From: Amphirosellinia nigrospora
Taxonomy: Eukaryota; Ascomycota; Sordariomycetes; Xylariales; Xylariaceae
Length of the DNA stretch: 64,000 nucleotides
Reading direction: 5' to 3'
Assembly: GCA_004123355.1 (NCBI GenBank)
Contig: SCHM01000004.1
Location: 5,297,017 to 5,361,016 of the forward strand
Shown here piece by piece: positions 39,346-52,119 of this stretch (position 1 is the stretch's first letter; each line of letters opens with the position of its first letter). Below the pieces are notes generated by a model that saw nothing but the letters and a program-made list of their open reading frames with translations, ran no database searches and had not been told where the DNA came from. Both the position numbers and the translations under genes were made by a program.

Positions 39346-42300
39346 TTAACAAAACGGCCACGGGTGCCCGTAACTGGGCTTTTCTGACTCGACCTCCTTC
39401 TCTTGCAACGTTTCGTCGCTCTTCTTGTTTTTCTTGAATATGCTTCCGATCTTGCCGAAAACTTTGGCTAGAAATCTGTACACGACGACGAATGGCGCAC
39501 CCACCGTCTTCGCGATGACGGCAAACCACTCATCGGGGAATAGGCGAAGCAGTACGGCCCATGGTAGACAAACGGATGCCGACACTAGACATATGGCCCA
39601 CTGCACACCGTTGATCGGTTTGATTTCAAACGCGGCGCCGCCGACGAAAATGATGAGAACCTGAAGCCCTACCATAAGTATGGTAATGCCGACGAAGAAC
39701 TTGTTGCGATGTACACCTTCGAAGATGTTAAACTTGTTATCCAGACGTCGATTGTTGAACTCGTTAAAGATCTGCATCCAGACGAACGTGTTAAAGATGA
39801 TCGTGTTCAGCTCCGTCTGCTGTGTGGTGTTGTGCGGGTCATAGCCTAAGATTTGATTCCCCGCGAAGTAGAGGACGAAGGTCACGACAAGCTGGTAGAT
39901 AGCTTGACCGGTAATCATCTTCCACATGTTCGTAGTGATCAATGGAGCGCTCTTGGGCTGCGGCAAGCGGTCCAGGATCTTGTCCGTGGGCGGATCTGTG
40001 GCCAGGGCGAGCGCAGCGAACGTGTCCATGATGAGGTTTATCCACAGGAGTTGGACAGCTGTGAGAACCGACTTCATGTCGGGATTGGCCACGGCGGAGA
40101 CGAATGCAATCAGAACGGCCGTAATATTGACGGTGACTTGAAACTGCGTGACTGTCAGTGGTTAAATTCCCCTGGGACCTCATGGCGAGGATAGGAGTGT
40201 CTTCTTACTTGAAGGAACTTCTGAACTGCATCGTTGACAGCTCGTCCCCATTTGAGAGCCGTTAGGATAGAAGCGAAATTGTCGTCCATCAGTACAATCT
40301 CAGACGCCTCCTTGGCAACCTCGGTACCGCAGAGTCCCATCGAGAAACCTACGTCGGCTGTCTTCAAAGCTGGGGCGTCGTTCGTTCCGTCACCGGTAAC
40401 GGCAACAGTCTCACCAAGTGCCTTCAGCTTTGCCACCAGGATCCGTTTATCCTCCGGGGATGAGCGTGCTAGGACTTGGAGTCTTGGGACTTTCTCATTC
40501 ATCTCTTCATCGCTGAGAACTCTAAATGCGGGGCCTTCCATGATGAGCCCGTCTGTGTAAATGCCACACTCCGTGGCGATAGCTTGTGCTGTCACGGCAT
40601 TATCCCCGGTAACCATCGAACATCACACCAGCGTGCTGGCAAGACGGACGGCCTCGGGCACCCCCGGCCTGACGGGATCCTGGATACCGACCACGCCAAG
40701 CCACACCAAGTCCTTGAGGATGGAAGCAAACTGGACATGGCCATCTTCGATCTCGGCGTGACTCGGTGGCCATTGGGGATAGTCGCGATATACGAGACCG
40801 ATAGTGCGAAGAGAATTCGCAGCGTATTCGTCAATGGTTGATAGGAGCTTCTCGCGGTCGTCATTCAAAAGCGGGCTATGATCAAGTGTTGTGATATCGG
40901 TCTTGTGGCTACAGTAGCCCAAGAGAATCTCCGAAGCTCCCTTGACTAACAGTCGATAGCCGGAGCCAACTTTGATGACAGCACCCATGCATTTCTTGCT
41001 TGAGTCGAAAGGCATCATATGAACCGTCTGTTCGTTAGCACGCATTTCAGCAAGCGACTGCATTCCCATGTGATCCTTTGCCCATTGCAATAGGGCCGTC
41101 TCCGTCTTCGAACCAATGAAGGTGAACCGGCCAGCATCCTCCCCTTCAAACGCGGTTGAGTTGATAGCGATAGATTGAACCAGGGCATCTTTCGTTTTCA
41201 GAGGAAGCTCAGCCGCCCACTGAGACACCGTCATAGAATCAGCATTCTCGTGTTCCGGTTTGACGAAGTTGGACCGACCGAACGTCCCAGCCACCACGGT
41301 CATCCTATTGGTCGTCAGGGTACCCGTCTTGTCGGAACAGATAGTTGTGGCGTTTCCCATCGTCTCACAAGCGCGTAGCACACGAACAAGGTTGTTTTCC
41401 TTCAGTAACCGCTGAGTGGCAAATGCCAAGGCCAGGGTCACAGCAAGGGGCAAACCTTCCGGCACAGCCACCACAATGATGGTAACAGCAACAATGAGAA
41501 TGTCCAGGAAGCTGGAGGCCTTCTCGGCAGGCGAGCGGGTGTCGCCAGATAGCCCGGCAATGAAGCGGAAGAGGAGAACGAAGAACAGAATAATAGCTGC
41601 GGTTCCACCTATTTTTGCAATGGCGATGGCGAGACGTTCCAATTTCTTTTGTAATGGCGTTGGCTCCACCTCAGTCTGAACAGACATCATGATTTTGCCA
41701 AAGCTTGAATAGACTCCAACGGAGGTGCACAGGAATGTGCCAACACCCTCGAGGACTTTCGCTCCAGAGATAATGAAAGGATCGAGGCGTTTAGCGCTGG
41801 CGCTGCCTGATTCTAACAAACTCATGACCTGATCCCCGGATGTCTTTTTAATTGCATCTGATTCTCCCGTAGCCGAGGACTCGTCGCATTTTAGGTCATG
41901 GCCGTCTATCAAGATACCATCGACTGGCACGAGATCGCCAGGCTCGAGGTGTAGAACGTCTCCGACGAGGATTTCGTGCACGTTAATTATGTATGATTTG
42001 CCGGACCGGATCACTTTGACCTCCCTGTCCTCCTTTTTTTCATTTAGTTTAAAGAAGGCTCGCTCCTTTTGCCAATCGTTTAGCGAGCCCACCAACGTAA
42101 CAATAAGGATAGCTATGATAATAGCAACACCCTCAACCCAGTCAACAGCTGGAGGCGATCCGGGCTCGCGTTTAACTCCTAACGTTTCGTAAAGACCAAG
42201 CGCTAAAGACACGACTGCGGCCACCGCCAGGAGAATAATGACTTTGTCCTGGGAGGCAATCCAGATCAGTCTCCATAACGGGGCGGCCTTTTTTGCTGGC

Positions 42301-42899
42301 AGAATATTTTTCCCATATACTCTCTCCCGATCAGCAAAACCATGGGCTCCGGGGTCCGGACTCCGTTCTGAAGGCTCTGTGACTGCCTCTGTGACTGCCT
42401 CAGATGGCCCCTTGATAGCTTGGTCGAAGGTTATTCTTGATCGAACAGTTGTTTCGTCGAGACTTAGGCCAGCATGAATATCGGTTTGAAGGCCGTGTTG
42501 AATGCTAGATAACCCACCTAATGCTCGAAATGCCAGTAAAGACTTAGGATTTAATAATTTATTTAGCTGTCCGGGACTAAAAGCGAAAGGATTATCCGTG
42601 ACCAGGAAATCGGCTTCTGTTCCAGGGTCTGGACGTAATGCTGATGGGTCTACTGTTATAACGCTCGATCCGCAGTCTGATTGAGCTGGTGTGAGAAAAG
42701 GATTGGCTGAGGCGGAAGGTGTTAAAAAAGGATTTGATACATCCGACACGAATGATCCGGCCGGCGTGACAGCGCGAGTCTCGAGGGTATCGCTCCTCGG
42801 ACGACCGCCAGTGTCTAACATGGTTTCGGTGGTATTACTTCTCGCCCGAACACGAGTGTCTACCGCCAGCGTAGGTGGGGCTAAGTTATTGCTAGCCAT
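39346..42899 (-). CDS. P-type Ca2+-transporting ATPase (PMC1/PMCA type, P2B), in-frame break in the hinge region
   Basis: It should pump Ca2+ out of the cytosol, most likely into the vacuole as yeast Pmc1 does. Exon 1 is 40,209-42,899 and exon 2 is 39,346-40,143, with a 65-bp intron (40,144-40,208). Visible motifs are TGES of the actuator domain (about residue 344), [19 protein letters not shown] of membrane helix 4, DKTGT with the phosphorylated Asp (about 523), MVTGDN, and [20 protein letters not shown] of the hinge (about 835). [18 protein letters not shown] is helix 6, and the tail is basic ([11 protein letters not shown]). Length is about 1,160 aa, normal for the family. I chose the methionine at 42,899 because the 40 upstream codons look like leader sequence. 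Just before MVTGDN (40,612-40,640) the normal AGVMVR block is garbled and contains TGA at 40,623-40,625. The pattern fits three one-base losses. Two NPFLTP repeats lie in the N-terminal region. Confidence 0.9.
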
Positions 42900-44110
42900 G
42901 ATTGTGAGCAGGTAGTTCAGTCCCTGTTCGTTGATATATATGACGAGAATGGGGTAGTGGTCTGTGCCAGGGAAGTGAAATGTTGCTCTTGTCGTCGCAA
43001 AGCGCCGTCTAGCTGTCAATCAGGTCGAAGACTTGTTCTACCCCAGGTACTACCTTTCGGTGAGCGATGCCAGATCATATGTAGAAAGGGTCTCCTGGGC
43101 TGTGTCTGTGTCTGCCTCGACATGCGGCGAATGCTGACGTCGTAAGCTGGGAAATTTACACTTGGGTAGCCAAGGGTAGCCAAGGGTAATGCGAGAGAGA
43201 AGAGGCAGATCGGCCGAGCCTAGAGCTTGAGGGTATAAAGATGGTGTTAGACAGTTAGCGGGATCTGTCTCGAATTCCTTGGTGTTTGGGCTGTGCACTG
43301 CTTGAGCGCTCACAAGTCTCGCTAATCAGGTCAAGATGGGGGGGCGTGAGTGACAAGACTTGTTGTCCGATGGAGATAGCTTGGTTTGGCAACACAGCAG
43401 ACGGTCGGTGGAGCCGTAATTTGGTATTTAGTTTTCGGGTTACCTCGACAGGGTCTACGGTACTTTGGGAAGTTGGGACAAGCGTATATGTAGTTGTGCA
43501 GACATGTTTGGTCGTCGTAAGGGATGGATGAAGATAAGAAGACTTGAACGAGGGTCAGCAGCACGCGTCAGCCTCCTTTGCCTCTCGACATAATCCTAAA
43601 GGTCGAGTCGGGCAGCCTACGTGTTGGCCGGGGCTGTTCATAAATTGCCTGCTGTCAAATTCGAATAAAAGGGAAAGCCTCGACACGCGCGCGAAAGGTG
43701 ACGTGAGTGAGGCTATGTCGCGCCCGCAGCGACAATGGATTGGCTCACATACAAGTGCAAGTATAAATTGCGCGAGTCCGGGAGGCAATTCTACAGGAGG
43801 CCGCTTTCTGCTCTTTTGGCATTTGGAATCGGTAATTATTACGCTTTCTACCGGCGCATCCTAGTACAATTCAATTATAGTACATACTGTAATATCCATC
43901 TTTATCTTGCCTTCCTATCCTCGGATATAGATATCAATACTGTGACGACTTACTCGACTGCACAGGTCATTCACAGACAATCCCCTTCGTCTACCCTATG
44001 CTTACAAAATAATAACTTATCCTTTCTCCCGTTTGACCGCCCTCGCAAGAAGGTACTATGTGACATACTGTAGAAAATTCTAATCCTTGGTTTGAGGGAC
44101 GGATTGAGGC
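42900..44110. other. Upstream region of the Ca2+-ATPase gene
   Basis: It should contain the 5' UTR and promoter of the minus-strand pump gene. An ATTGG plus AGTATAAATTGC pair at about 43,737-43,763 resembles CCAAT and TATA elements but points toward the plus strand. The open frame there (43,735-44,073) shows no domain. No gene is supported. Confidence 0.35.
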
Positions 44111-46833
44111 TGTGTAGATGATCTTAACCCAATCACGTTCGTCCGCGATACGCGCTTTACCAACTTAGTTTGGGGGGGTTTTCCCGATGCACTAACTATA
44201 AGTAGCCTGCTTTAGCAACTTGCATTGAGTTGTGTGATGCATAATTCGGACATAAATCATTCAATTCGGTCTTGGCATCTCTGCCCAGAGTTCTGACAAG
44301 TGCTATGCATACTAGGTATTCTTTTCCCGACGTTATGGGGGCCACGATAATTCCTAACTCCCCCAGCTGATTACCAATATCAATTATCGCGCAGTTGTTC
44401 ATATTTGTATACTTAATCGTCAAATATATTACATGTCGGCTACTTGGGCTGAATGTGCGTATTCGTTACTGAAATGAGCCTCTACAGTCAGCCCGTCGGA
44501 ATACTATGTAGCTCGCCATGATGCATCTCCATTCTCCGCTCCCGAACGCTTCGTGGGTAAAAATGCCATCGAGTGCCATTTTACACGGCCGTACCTTTAC
44601 GCTAGTAACCAGCGCCATCTTGGCTATCATATGTATCTTATTGAGGAGGTGGCGGTGAGAGGGGTTTGCGATTGCTCCTCTTTTTGTGAGAAATATGTTG
44701 AGACGGTTCCCAGTCAACGGTGAGGTGACGCACACATACAATATGAGATACCATAGTAGGAAAACTCCCCAATAAGATCAGCAGTTCAAGAAGGACGCCA
44801 GCGCTAAGAGTGGCTGTGTATACTTCTGTGAGACAAATAGTCAATATACTCTTTCCTTTCTTGGATCACGATTACTCAATGATCCTTTGCTCCATCCTTC
44901 TAAGTGCCGGCGGTCTTGGTACTCTTATCGGTGAGGCTGGGCAACCCCAATTAGACAACTCGGAGAATGCAGAACTGACTCGGAGGACATGAATTTACTA
45001 CCGATTATGGATCATACTAGTGTTTGGAGTAAGAATCAAATAAATCCTTGGTGGTAGTTTGAAAACTTTCCTATGGAATACATCCTCTAAATTTTTCTCA
45101 ATATGTTACTACTTTCTATTTAGATAGGGATATTTATGTTCACTCCTCTCTGTGGAAATAAGTATGACCTTGAGACTTCTCCAGTAGCGATGGCTTGATA
45201 CTAAGAAGGATGCTTTTGTCGAGGCCATGACTTTTTAGCAGTTGAGGATCAAGTTACTGGACTAATATTCAACACACATTAGGAGTTTAGTTGAGATACC
45301 AAGTGGTTGAGGGATACCTACTTAGTGCATGTTTAATTCATATAAAATGAAGCACAAATAGGAAAGATATGAGGCTAAGCAGAGCACAGGTAATATATTC
45401 GAATGTATTATATACTTACATCAGTCACGATAAATTATCATCATTGTTACTATGGAAGCTACATGTATCACGACAAGCTCCAGTCTCCGGTCTCCGTTCC
45501 TCACTATCTTTTACAAACTAATAATCGGGAGACGATGATGCTACAATTATTTAAATATGTGAGAGTCACTAGCTACAGAATGAACACAGCTACGTCGACT
45601 ACTACTATAGACTGGGTAATTTGTAGGTATATTAATATTTTTACTCTCTAGATTGTAGTTGCAATGTAGTCAATAATATGAACTCTAACCTTCATAGTTG
45701 AATGCCTATCATGTCGTACCCAATAATAGAGTATTAGTAGTTTCGTGCATCATCGTAAGGCTCATTAGCAATTCTCACCATCGGATACCCAATGCTGCCA
45801 ACACAGCCCTCCAGCATACCCCGCAAACTTTCACAACAAGTGTACCTTGGTCTGGGTAAACGACGAAACACCACATGACAAGACCCAAGCGATAACACGT
45901 CCATGCCTAGCCCACTATTTACATCATTAATAAATAGGTATTCTGAGTCTATCTTGACCTAGATGAGCGGACTCGGTTACCAGTAGTAAGCATTCTATAC
46001 TTCCGAGCATTTTTGTTTTTAACTTACATAGTTACATTTCATGTATTTTGTTACATGCAACTCGATCAAATAGAATAGGGGCATTTACAGCGTATTCGGT
46101 ATCGTTAAAGGATCAGACGTAAAGTAAAGGGAGAGGTAATACCCCAATTCCGAGGCATCCGACTGACGAGAGCCGAGCATGCAGTGGCACGGCAAAGTGC
46201 GCTAGCTGTGGCTATGTCAACGCGACTGCAGTGCGATTGCAGATGCGGATGTGTCGCTGTATGGAACGTTTATGTGGTTTGTGTAGTAACCCCGACGGTT
46301 ATACTATGGTTGGCTGGCTTAGTCTGGGATATACGTAGATTCCACCCATCCCTTGACGAGAGCTTCACTTCTAAATAATATATCAAACACAAGGGCCGGT
46401 CCCGAAGGAGATTGTTAAATATATAACTCTTTTTCGTCAGGGCTTGTTGAACATGTTCGCATTGCCACTCATGGGAATGGAGCTATAAGCCATAGAGTCG
46501 AGGACGCTTGTAGCCTGACCCAAAAAGGCGCCTTGAGGCTTGTATTGCTTCAAGATCGACGTATTCACTCACTTCATCCGGGTTGCAACATGTAGGATAA
46601 GGTTAGCGTTATGAAATTTCTAGCAAAAAAGGCACTTCCAGGGCGCCAGGTCTTATCAGTTTGGTGACTCTCGCTCATTGTATTGTGCGTTATATAATAC
46701 ATGCTGGATCCTAGCCCCTATTGACTTCGGTGAACTATGCGCTATCCAAGGTAGTATTGCTTCTTGCTAATTATTTTCCAGTTCAAAAACATCAAATGGG
46801 CGCTGTTGGGGTATAATATATAATGAGGCTAGG
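44111..46833. other. 2.7 kb without a recognisable gene
   Basis: Only short frames on either strand occur (for example 44,466-44,741 minus and 46,184-46,378 plus), and none has a domain, signal peptide or plausible splice partners. Composition drifts slightly AT-rich. The right end near 46,800 should be the 3' flank of the SulP gene. Confidence 0.4.
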
Positions 46834-49509
46834 CTAGGCGGTCGAATGCGCCTCAGCCTGATGCTCTCCCGCCGCTTCTATATGCGCGGATTCAGCCATG
46901 CGCAAGGCATCCTTGATGTCGTCCACAAACAGATGCTCGCCTCCGACGAGTGCGACAATGCCACTTCTCTCGAGCAACTTCCATACTTTGTTATCGCGAC
47001 TGGGCGCACGGCTGAAGAAGACCCGGACACCTTGTTGCCGGTACTTGCTCACAATCTCCTCTAGCACCTGCGTACCAGAGCCGTCCATCGATGTGACCCC
47101 GTGAATATCGAAAATTATATTTCGATTGCTATCCTGGGGGCGTAAACGCGGCAATGCCGGGTGTGCCCTATCGGTCCCGTAACGCTCCATCCGGCGCAGC
47201 CTGCTTTTCAAATCGCCCGTGTTAGTAAAGGTTAGGGGCTCGGGAATTTTTATAATCAGGCATCCTTCGACGAACTCGACTTGGTCGGGATGTTCCTCGG
47301 CGTTGGCAAAACGGTCGCTGTTGGGGACACGGCCTAGGATCTGTATACGAGGGCGGGTAGCATGACGCACGACCTGTAGCAACGATAGGCCTATGCCAAT
47401 AGCAATACCAAGGTTAAGTGAGAAGAATACAGTAACGAGGACGATGACAGCTATAAGAGATAGCTCCTGCCAGCCCCTTTCGCGAAAAGAAGATCAAGTC
47501 TTCAGGTAGTTCTTCGATTAGAGAAAAGGCAACTACCATGATCAACGCAGAGAGAACGGGTTTCTGATTTCAAATTAGCGAGACCGGTGGGGGTGGGTGA
47601 TAGTATGTAGACTCACAGGTAGATAGTAAAACCATGGTAAAAGAAACAGAATACAGATGACGGTAATGAGACTGAGGAATATCGAACTCATGGGGCTTTT
47701 ACCGCCCGTCGACTTGTTGACCTTGCTCCTACCGTAGCCCCCAAACGCAGGGAGAGCCATAAAACAAGCACCGACCAAGTTTGCTGTCCCCAACGCAATC
47801 AATTCACGGTTCGGGCTGAGCTGCATACCTTCGATAACATCGGTATCGCCTAGACTCTTGGCGGCAACCGAAGACTCGAAGAAGCCGAGCATGCCGATCA
47901 GAAAAGAGGTGCCCATGGCTTCCCGAATATGAGGCAATTGGGATAGCTGGAAGGGGTTACGGAACGTGAAAAGATGGCCAGACGCGGCTTCGACCTTGCC
48001 GAGAAGCTCGACCCCCTTGCCCTCCCAATCGAGGGAGTAGGCCAAGACAGCGGAGAGCACGACAACGAGGAGGCGATCCGGGACGTATGCCACACCAGGA
48101 TACCGGGGCTGTAACCGACGCTTGATCTCACTGACAACACATGTGTCAGTCCATATTCAGTCGAAAAAGAAGGCAGAGGAAGTCTTACCGAAGCACCATG
48201 ATGACGACAAAGCTGACAATGCCGATGACGCCCGAAAGCTTATGCCAATCGCCGAGATGGGTGAAGACGAACTGAAGCTTCTCAACGGTGCTGCGGTGGG
48301 TACGCTGGGCAGGTCGCGGGCCACCTGGTTCAGGCCGAGAACCGGCGTCATCTGGTCAATGAAGATGACAAAGCCGATAGACGAGATGAAGCCACGCAGG
48401 AACGGGCGGCTCAAGACATTGTCGACGAATCCAAAGCGGCATAGCCCCATGATGAAGACATAGGCACCAGCGATGCCGACGGCTATACCGCCAATCTGAG
48501 CGTGCAAGACGGCGTCGTCTTCTGAGCCATCTCCGGAGTCGACACTACCCTTGACGATGGAGCCCACAAGCAGAGAGCCAGCAGCCTCAGGGCCGACGAT
48601 CATCTGGGGCAGCTGCCCAGAAAGGCATACAGAAGGGATTGAAGACGAAGGCGTACAGGCCGCTGATGGGGCGACATGGGCGAGGTTCTCGGCGTAGGAC
48701 AGGGCCATGGGTAGATACATGGAGGCCATGGTGATGGCGGCGGTGAAGTCGCCCTTGAGCCAGGACCAGTTGTACTGGCGCATCCAGATCAAGCAAGGGA
48801 CGTAGTACGAGAGGTACATGTACCACGAGTCCTTGACGCCGTGACGCTCGGCGAGGGCGCTGGATGTGGCCATCGTCTTGCTCTTCATCATGTTGGCGAT
48901 ATTCCGCCTCCAGCCTGGCTTGGGTGGCGGCAACGGTGGTGTGTCGCCCAGTGTGGCAGAGCCATCGGAGCCCAGCAGCGACGCCCTCTCGGACTCGCTA
49001 TGCCCAAATGGCAGGGGAGGGCTAGATGCCCGTGGAGAGAAGGTGCCGTGGTTACAGGGGCCATCGTGAGCCACTTCATGGTGGAGGAGGGACGTAGTCT
49101 CGTTGGCAGCGTGGGCGTTGTCGTCAGCGTCGTCGTCAACGTCATCAGGAGGCGGAGGAGAATTCTGTTGTTGACGACTAGGTACGGAGGCGGCTGGCTC
49201 GTCGTGCTCGGATCCGGACTCGGAGACGGTATGGCTTCGACGAAGGCCACTCGGGGTGGAGGGGGCGTGGTCATGTGGTTGTGGTTGAGGTTGAGGTTGA
49301 GGTTGAGGTTGAGGTTGAGGTTGTTGTGGTGCCGGTGCCGGGGTCGGGGTCTCGGCCGGAGGCGGTTGCGTCGGTTGCGTCGGTTGCGTCGGTTGTGTAG
49401 GCGACGGCGGTTGTGCTGAAGAGGGTTGGGTTTGAGATTGGGATGGGGGTTGGGTTGTTCGTCGCCTTGGTGGTTGCGGGCGCGAGCCGCCCGGCGCTGG
49501 TGACGGCAT
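46834..49509 (-). CDS. SulP/SLC26 family anion transporter with C-terminal STAS domain, frame breaks present
   Basis: This is a multi-pass membrane permease of the sulfate-permease superfamily. Exons are 48,189-49,509, 47,617-48,130 and 46,834-47,563, with introns of 58 and 53 bp. The protein starts with about 200 disordered residues, including TQP and QP repeats. Then come the core entry YYVPCLIWMRQYNWSWLKGD, PQMIVGPEAAGSLLVGSIV, FISSIGFVIFIDQMTPVLG, and GMLGFFESSVAAKSL. A STAS domain follows (EFVEGCLIIKIPEPLTFTN; GVTSMDGSGTQVLEEI). The long N-terminus resembles yeast YGR125w/Vsb1 more than the plasma-membrane sulfate permeases, so the substrate is open. About five losses of one or two bases disturb the frame: at runs 48,606-48,609, 48,633-48,634 and 48,668-48,671 (together they restore the frame), near 48,287, and at 47,474-47,477. 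Total length is about 855 aa. Confidence 0.85.
49274..49322. repeat. Hexanucleotide GGTTGA repeat within the SulP coding sequence
   Basis: Head-to-tail GGTTGA units (minus strand TCAACC) encode the PQPQPQ tract in the disordered N-terminus of the transporter. A related GTCGGTTGC 9-bp repeat at about 49,372-49,398 encodes the TQP repeats. Both are likely to vary in length between strains. Confidence 0.75.
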
Positions 49510-50291
49510 ATCCAGATGTACCTCTCAACTTAATCAAACACCGAGTCCGGTCAAACCACGCCACGCCAGACCAAACCTGAACCTGCAGACCTACAAACCT
49601 GCAAACCTGAGCCTGGTAGAGTCTACGATAGCCAATGCATCGGCGCCGGCCGAGATAGCACGCTGGACGCCGTGGGGAGAGTAGATGATGTGTGTGATGG
49701 TTGATGTCTGGCAAAGATGCAGATGAAGGGTAACCACAAAATATTATATACAGTAGTACCACGTATCGTGAGATGTGAGATAGTCGACCTGTAACCACAC
49801 ACTGTATCAACTTTCAGCTGGTGCGTGGGGTGGGTTCGGGTTCCAAAATGGACAAAAGCTGAACGACCTCGACCAGAACGGGAACGTCAGGCCGATGCCT
49901 GTCCGGTCGACCCGTGTACTGTATTGGAAGGAAAGTAAGCCCCCGGCCATTGATTCATCCAGTGCCGAGCTTGCCCATAAAGATGAAAGGCGCCTGCCTA
50001 CAGAAATTCGCTCTTGAATCTCTTGAATTACCTAGGTAGTACCTACCCAAGGTTTACTGAATTCGTCGTTTGGGCAGTGACAGAGGTGTAGATGTACAGT
50101 GCAGGTGGAAGTACCGTAATGCCCGCACTAGCGATCTACTAGCGAGTTACGCTACCTACTGTGTCTGGGTGGGGCTACCGTTGCGCCACTGCCGAAGGAA
50201 TAGGGAATACCTAAGGGACATGCAGCCTAGAAGTGTGCATCTACATATAATGTACTACCTAGCATACCTGACTTGACCATCCTACTCACTC
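49510..50291. other. SulP promoter and 3' flank of the EGF-like gene
   Basis: No gene is seen. The sequence TACCTAGGTAGTACCTACC at about 50,029-50,047 contains inverted and direct GGTAGGT-type motifs that recur upstream of other genes in this window. A 68-codon plus-strand frame at 50,070-50,276 is not convincing. Confidence 0.35.
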
Positions 50292-51566
50292 TCACACAAA
50301 CCCAAGCTTCCGCTCATATTCCCGAGCACCCAGGCCGATGGGCTGGATTAACGTATAACTACCGGACTGGTTGAACTCCTGGACGCCGTTGATCAAGTAG
50401 AGGGGCGTCATGTCGCCGTCATCGCTAAAGTACAGCTTGGGTCGCTCCCTGCGATAATACACCGTCGACGTGCCATCGGCAAACTCGACCGTCGTGTTGT
50501 ATGACAGCGTCTTGTTGTTGAACATCCACGGCCCCTGCCAGTGCCTCGCGTATGCATGCGCGCCAACCCGCGGACCCTTGAGTCCGAGATCGATATCGAT
50601 CACTGCAACGCTCCGAGTTAGTTGCGCTGTTTGGAACATGCTTTGTGATGGTTTCCAGAAGATTGTTGGATACTTTCTTGCTACAGAGAGGAGATCCCGG
50701 GCTCTAGAAATTGCTAGTACCAGAAGAAAATGGCTCCGACAATGACTTACGGTAATGGACGAGGAAGTGCCAATTGCCTCGTTTATCCTGCCAGAGGAAA
50801 GGGTCCTCGCTCCGGTCTGTGTTGCGCGGCTCTACTGCCAGATTATACGGCCCGCTAAAGTTGGCGGCCGTGTAGATGTTATTCTTCTCGACTGCTAATG
50901 AGCTTCATGAGTTTGATTCTGCTCTGACCACAGTGGCCACGGCGCAGGATTCGTAACGTTCTCTAATTGTGCCTCCAGGCCTCCCAATGCCTGAGATCGG
51001 TTGAGCTGGATACTGAGATGGTGTTGTTGAACTTCTGCGATTTGCATGTATCCGGCGTTTCGATGTCTCGGCCTATGCAGTACAGCAGGTACTTGCCGTC
51101 CGCTGGGCTATATATGGTCGTTGGTTATGGTGGAACGTCTGGAACAAAGTCTGTGCGAACGTATAGGGGCCCCTTGGTCCTGTTCTTGACTCGGCCCTAA
51201 TGATAGTGCTAAATGGCCTCCAACCCGCAAGCCGCAGCCGTGTGCCATCTGAGACGTGATGAGGTGGAAAAGTTTCTTGTCCGACGGGTCTTGGACGATG
51301 TGACCGCCCCACGATGAATTTCCCGCGCCTTCTTGTAAAAGTCCGACCCCGTGGCGTTGGTGTGATTATACCCAGACCATCTAGTTGCCGGTACAGGTCC
51401 AGTTCGCTACAGTCTTCGGCCCGCCAACCAGCATCGCAAATGCAAGTTTGTTTGATTTGTGAGCATATCCCGTTCAAGCTACAGTCGTCGTCTGTTGAGC
51501 AACCTTGGAAGGGTTGATGGCGATAACCAATAAAGCAAGTGGCGAGACCGCAATGACTCCCTTCAT
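50292..51566 (-). CDS. Secreted protein with N-terminal EGF-like module, several frame breaks
   Basis: Start is the ATG at 51,566. A signal peptide (MKGVIAVSPLALLVIAI) precedes a cysteine-rich EGF-like module whose pattern includes CSLNGICSQIKQTCICDAGW and RAEDCSELDLY. The remainder has blocks such as SEDPFLWQDKRGNWHFLVHY, GPRVGAHAYARHWQGPW and ERPKLYFSDDGDMTPLYLI. These look like blades of a glycosidase-type five-bladed propeller, a family I infer from pattern only. A 148-bp intron (50,603-50,750) separates exons 50,751-51,566 and 50,292-50,602. Protein length is about 378 aa. Seven frame slips, each explained by one missing base in a short run, fall at about 51,503, 51,366, 51,320, 51,229, 51,127, 50,963 and 50,900. 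Matching protein blocks continue on either side of each. It is probably extracellular or cell-wall associated, with unknown ligand. Confidence 0.7.
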
Positions 51567-52119
51567 CTTCTCAATACTACGGCATAGGCTCCTGGTATAT
51601 CTGGCTCAGACTGAAGACTAGAAGTTGGATTCTCATGGAGTCTCTTATGTCTGAACGTTACATCTATTGGGCACTGGGTTTTGCGGGGTCGGTAGAAATA
51701 ACTGCCATAGAGATCACCAAGATTGATGCTTGTCAATCTAGCTCACAAATTTAATCCACGAACGAGGTCGCGACTCTCCTTGGCCTCCCCCACAATGCTA
51801 CTTAATTTAGGACTCCAAAATCACACTAGGCACTACCTACTTCCACAGGAACTTGGTTATCACACCTTGCTCGGAAACGAGGGGGCATTGTTGTATCACT
51901 GCATTGCACGTTATATTAGAAGTATGTCTATCGTTACAATGCGAGTAGTTCTCATCAATACCCATAAGCCATCAGGTCATCGAGACAATGCCTACCCCAG
52001 ATGCACGACCTCTTTTATCGAGTCTACAGACAATTAATATCCCCTTGTCCAGACAAGCAATCGGCAACACGACGCCTGTCGTTAGCACTACCTTAAAATA
52101 TCTCAAGTAGTAAAGTCCT
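51567..52119. other. Intergenic region between EGF-like and SET genes
   Basis: It holds the promoter of the EGF-like gene and the 3' flank of the SET gene. One 104-codon plus-strand frame (51,723-52,037) has no domain and low plausibility. Confidence 0.35.

Noticed and set aside
43735-44073. 112-codon plus-strand frame downstream of CCAAT- and TATA-like motifs
   Set aside because: No domain, and the ATG overlaps the supposed TATA region, so the motifs cannot serve this frame.
48841-49419. 192-codon plus-strand frame rich in R, L and G
   Set aside because: Antisense shadow of the SulP N-terminus and its coding repeats.
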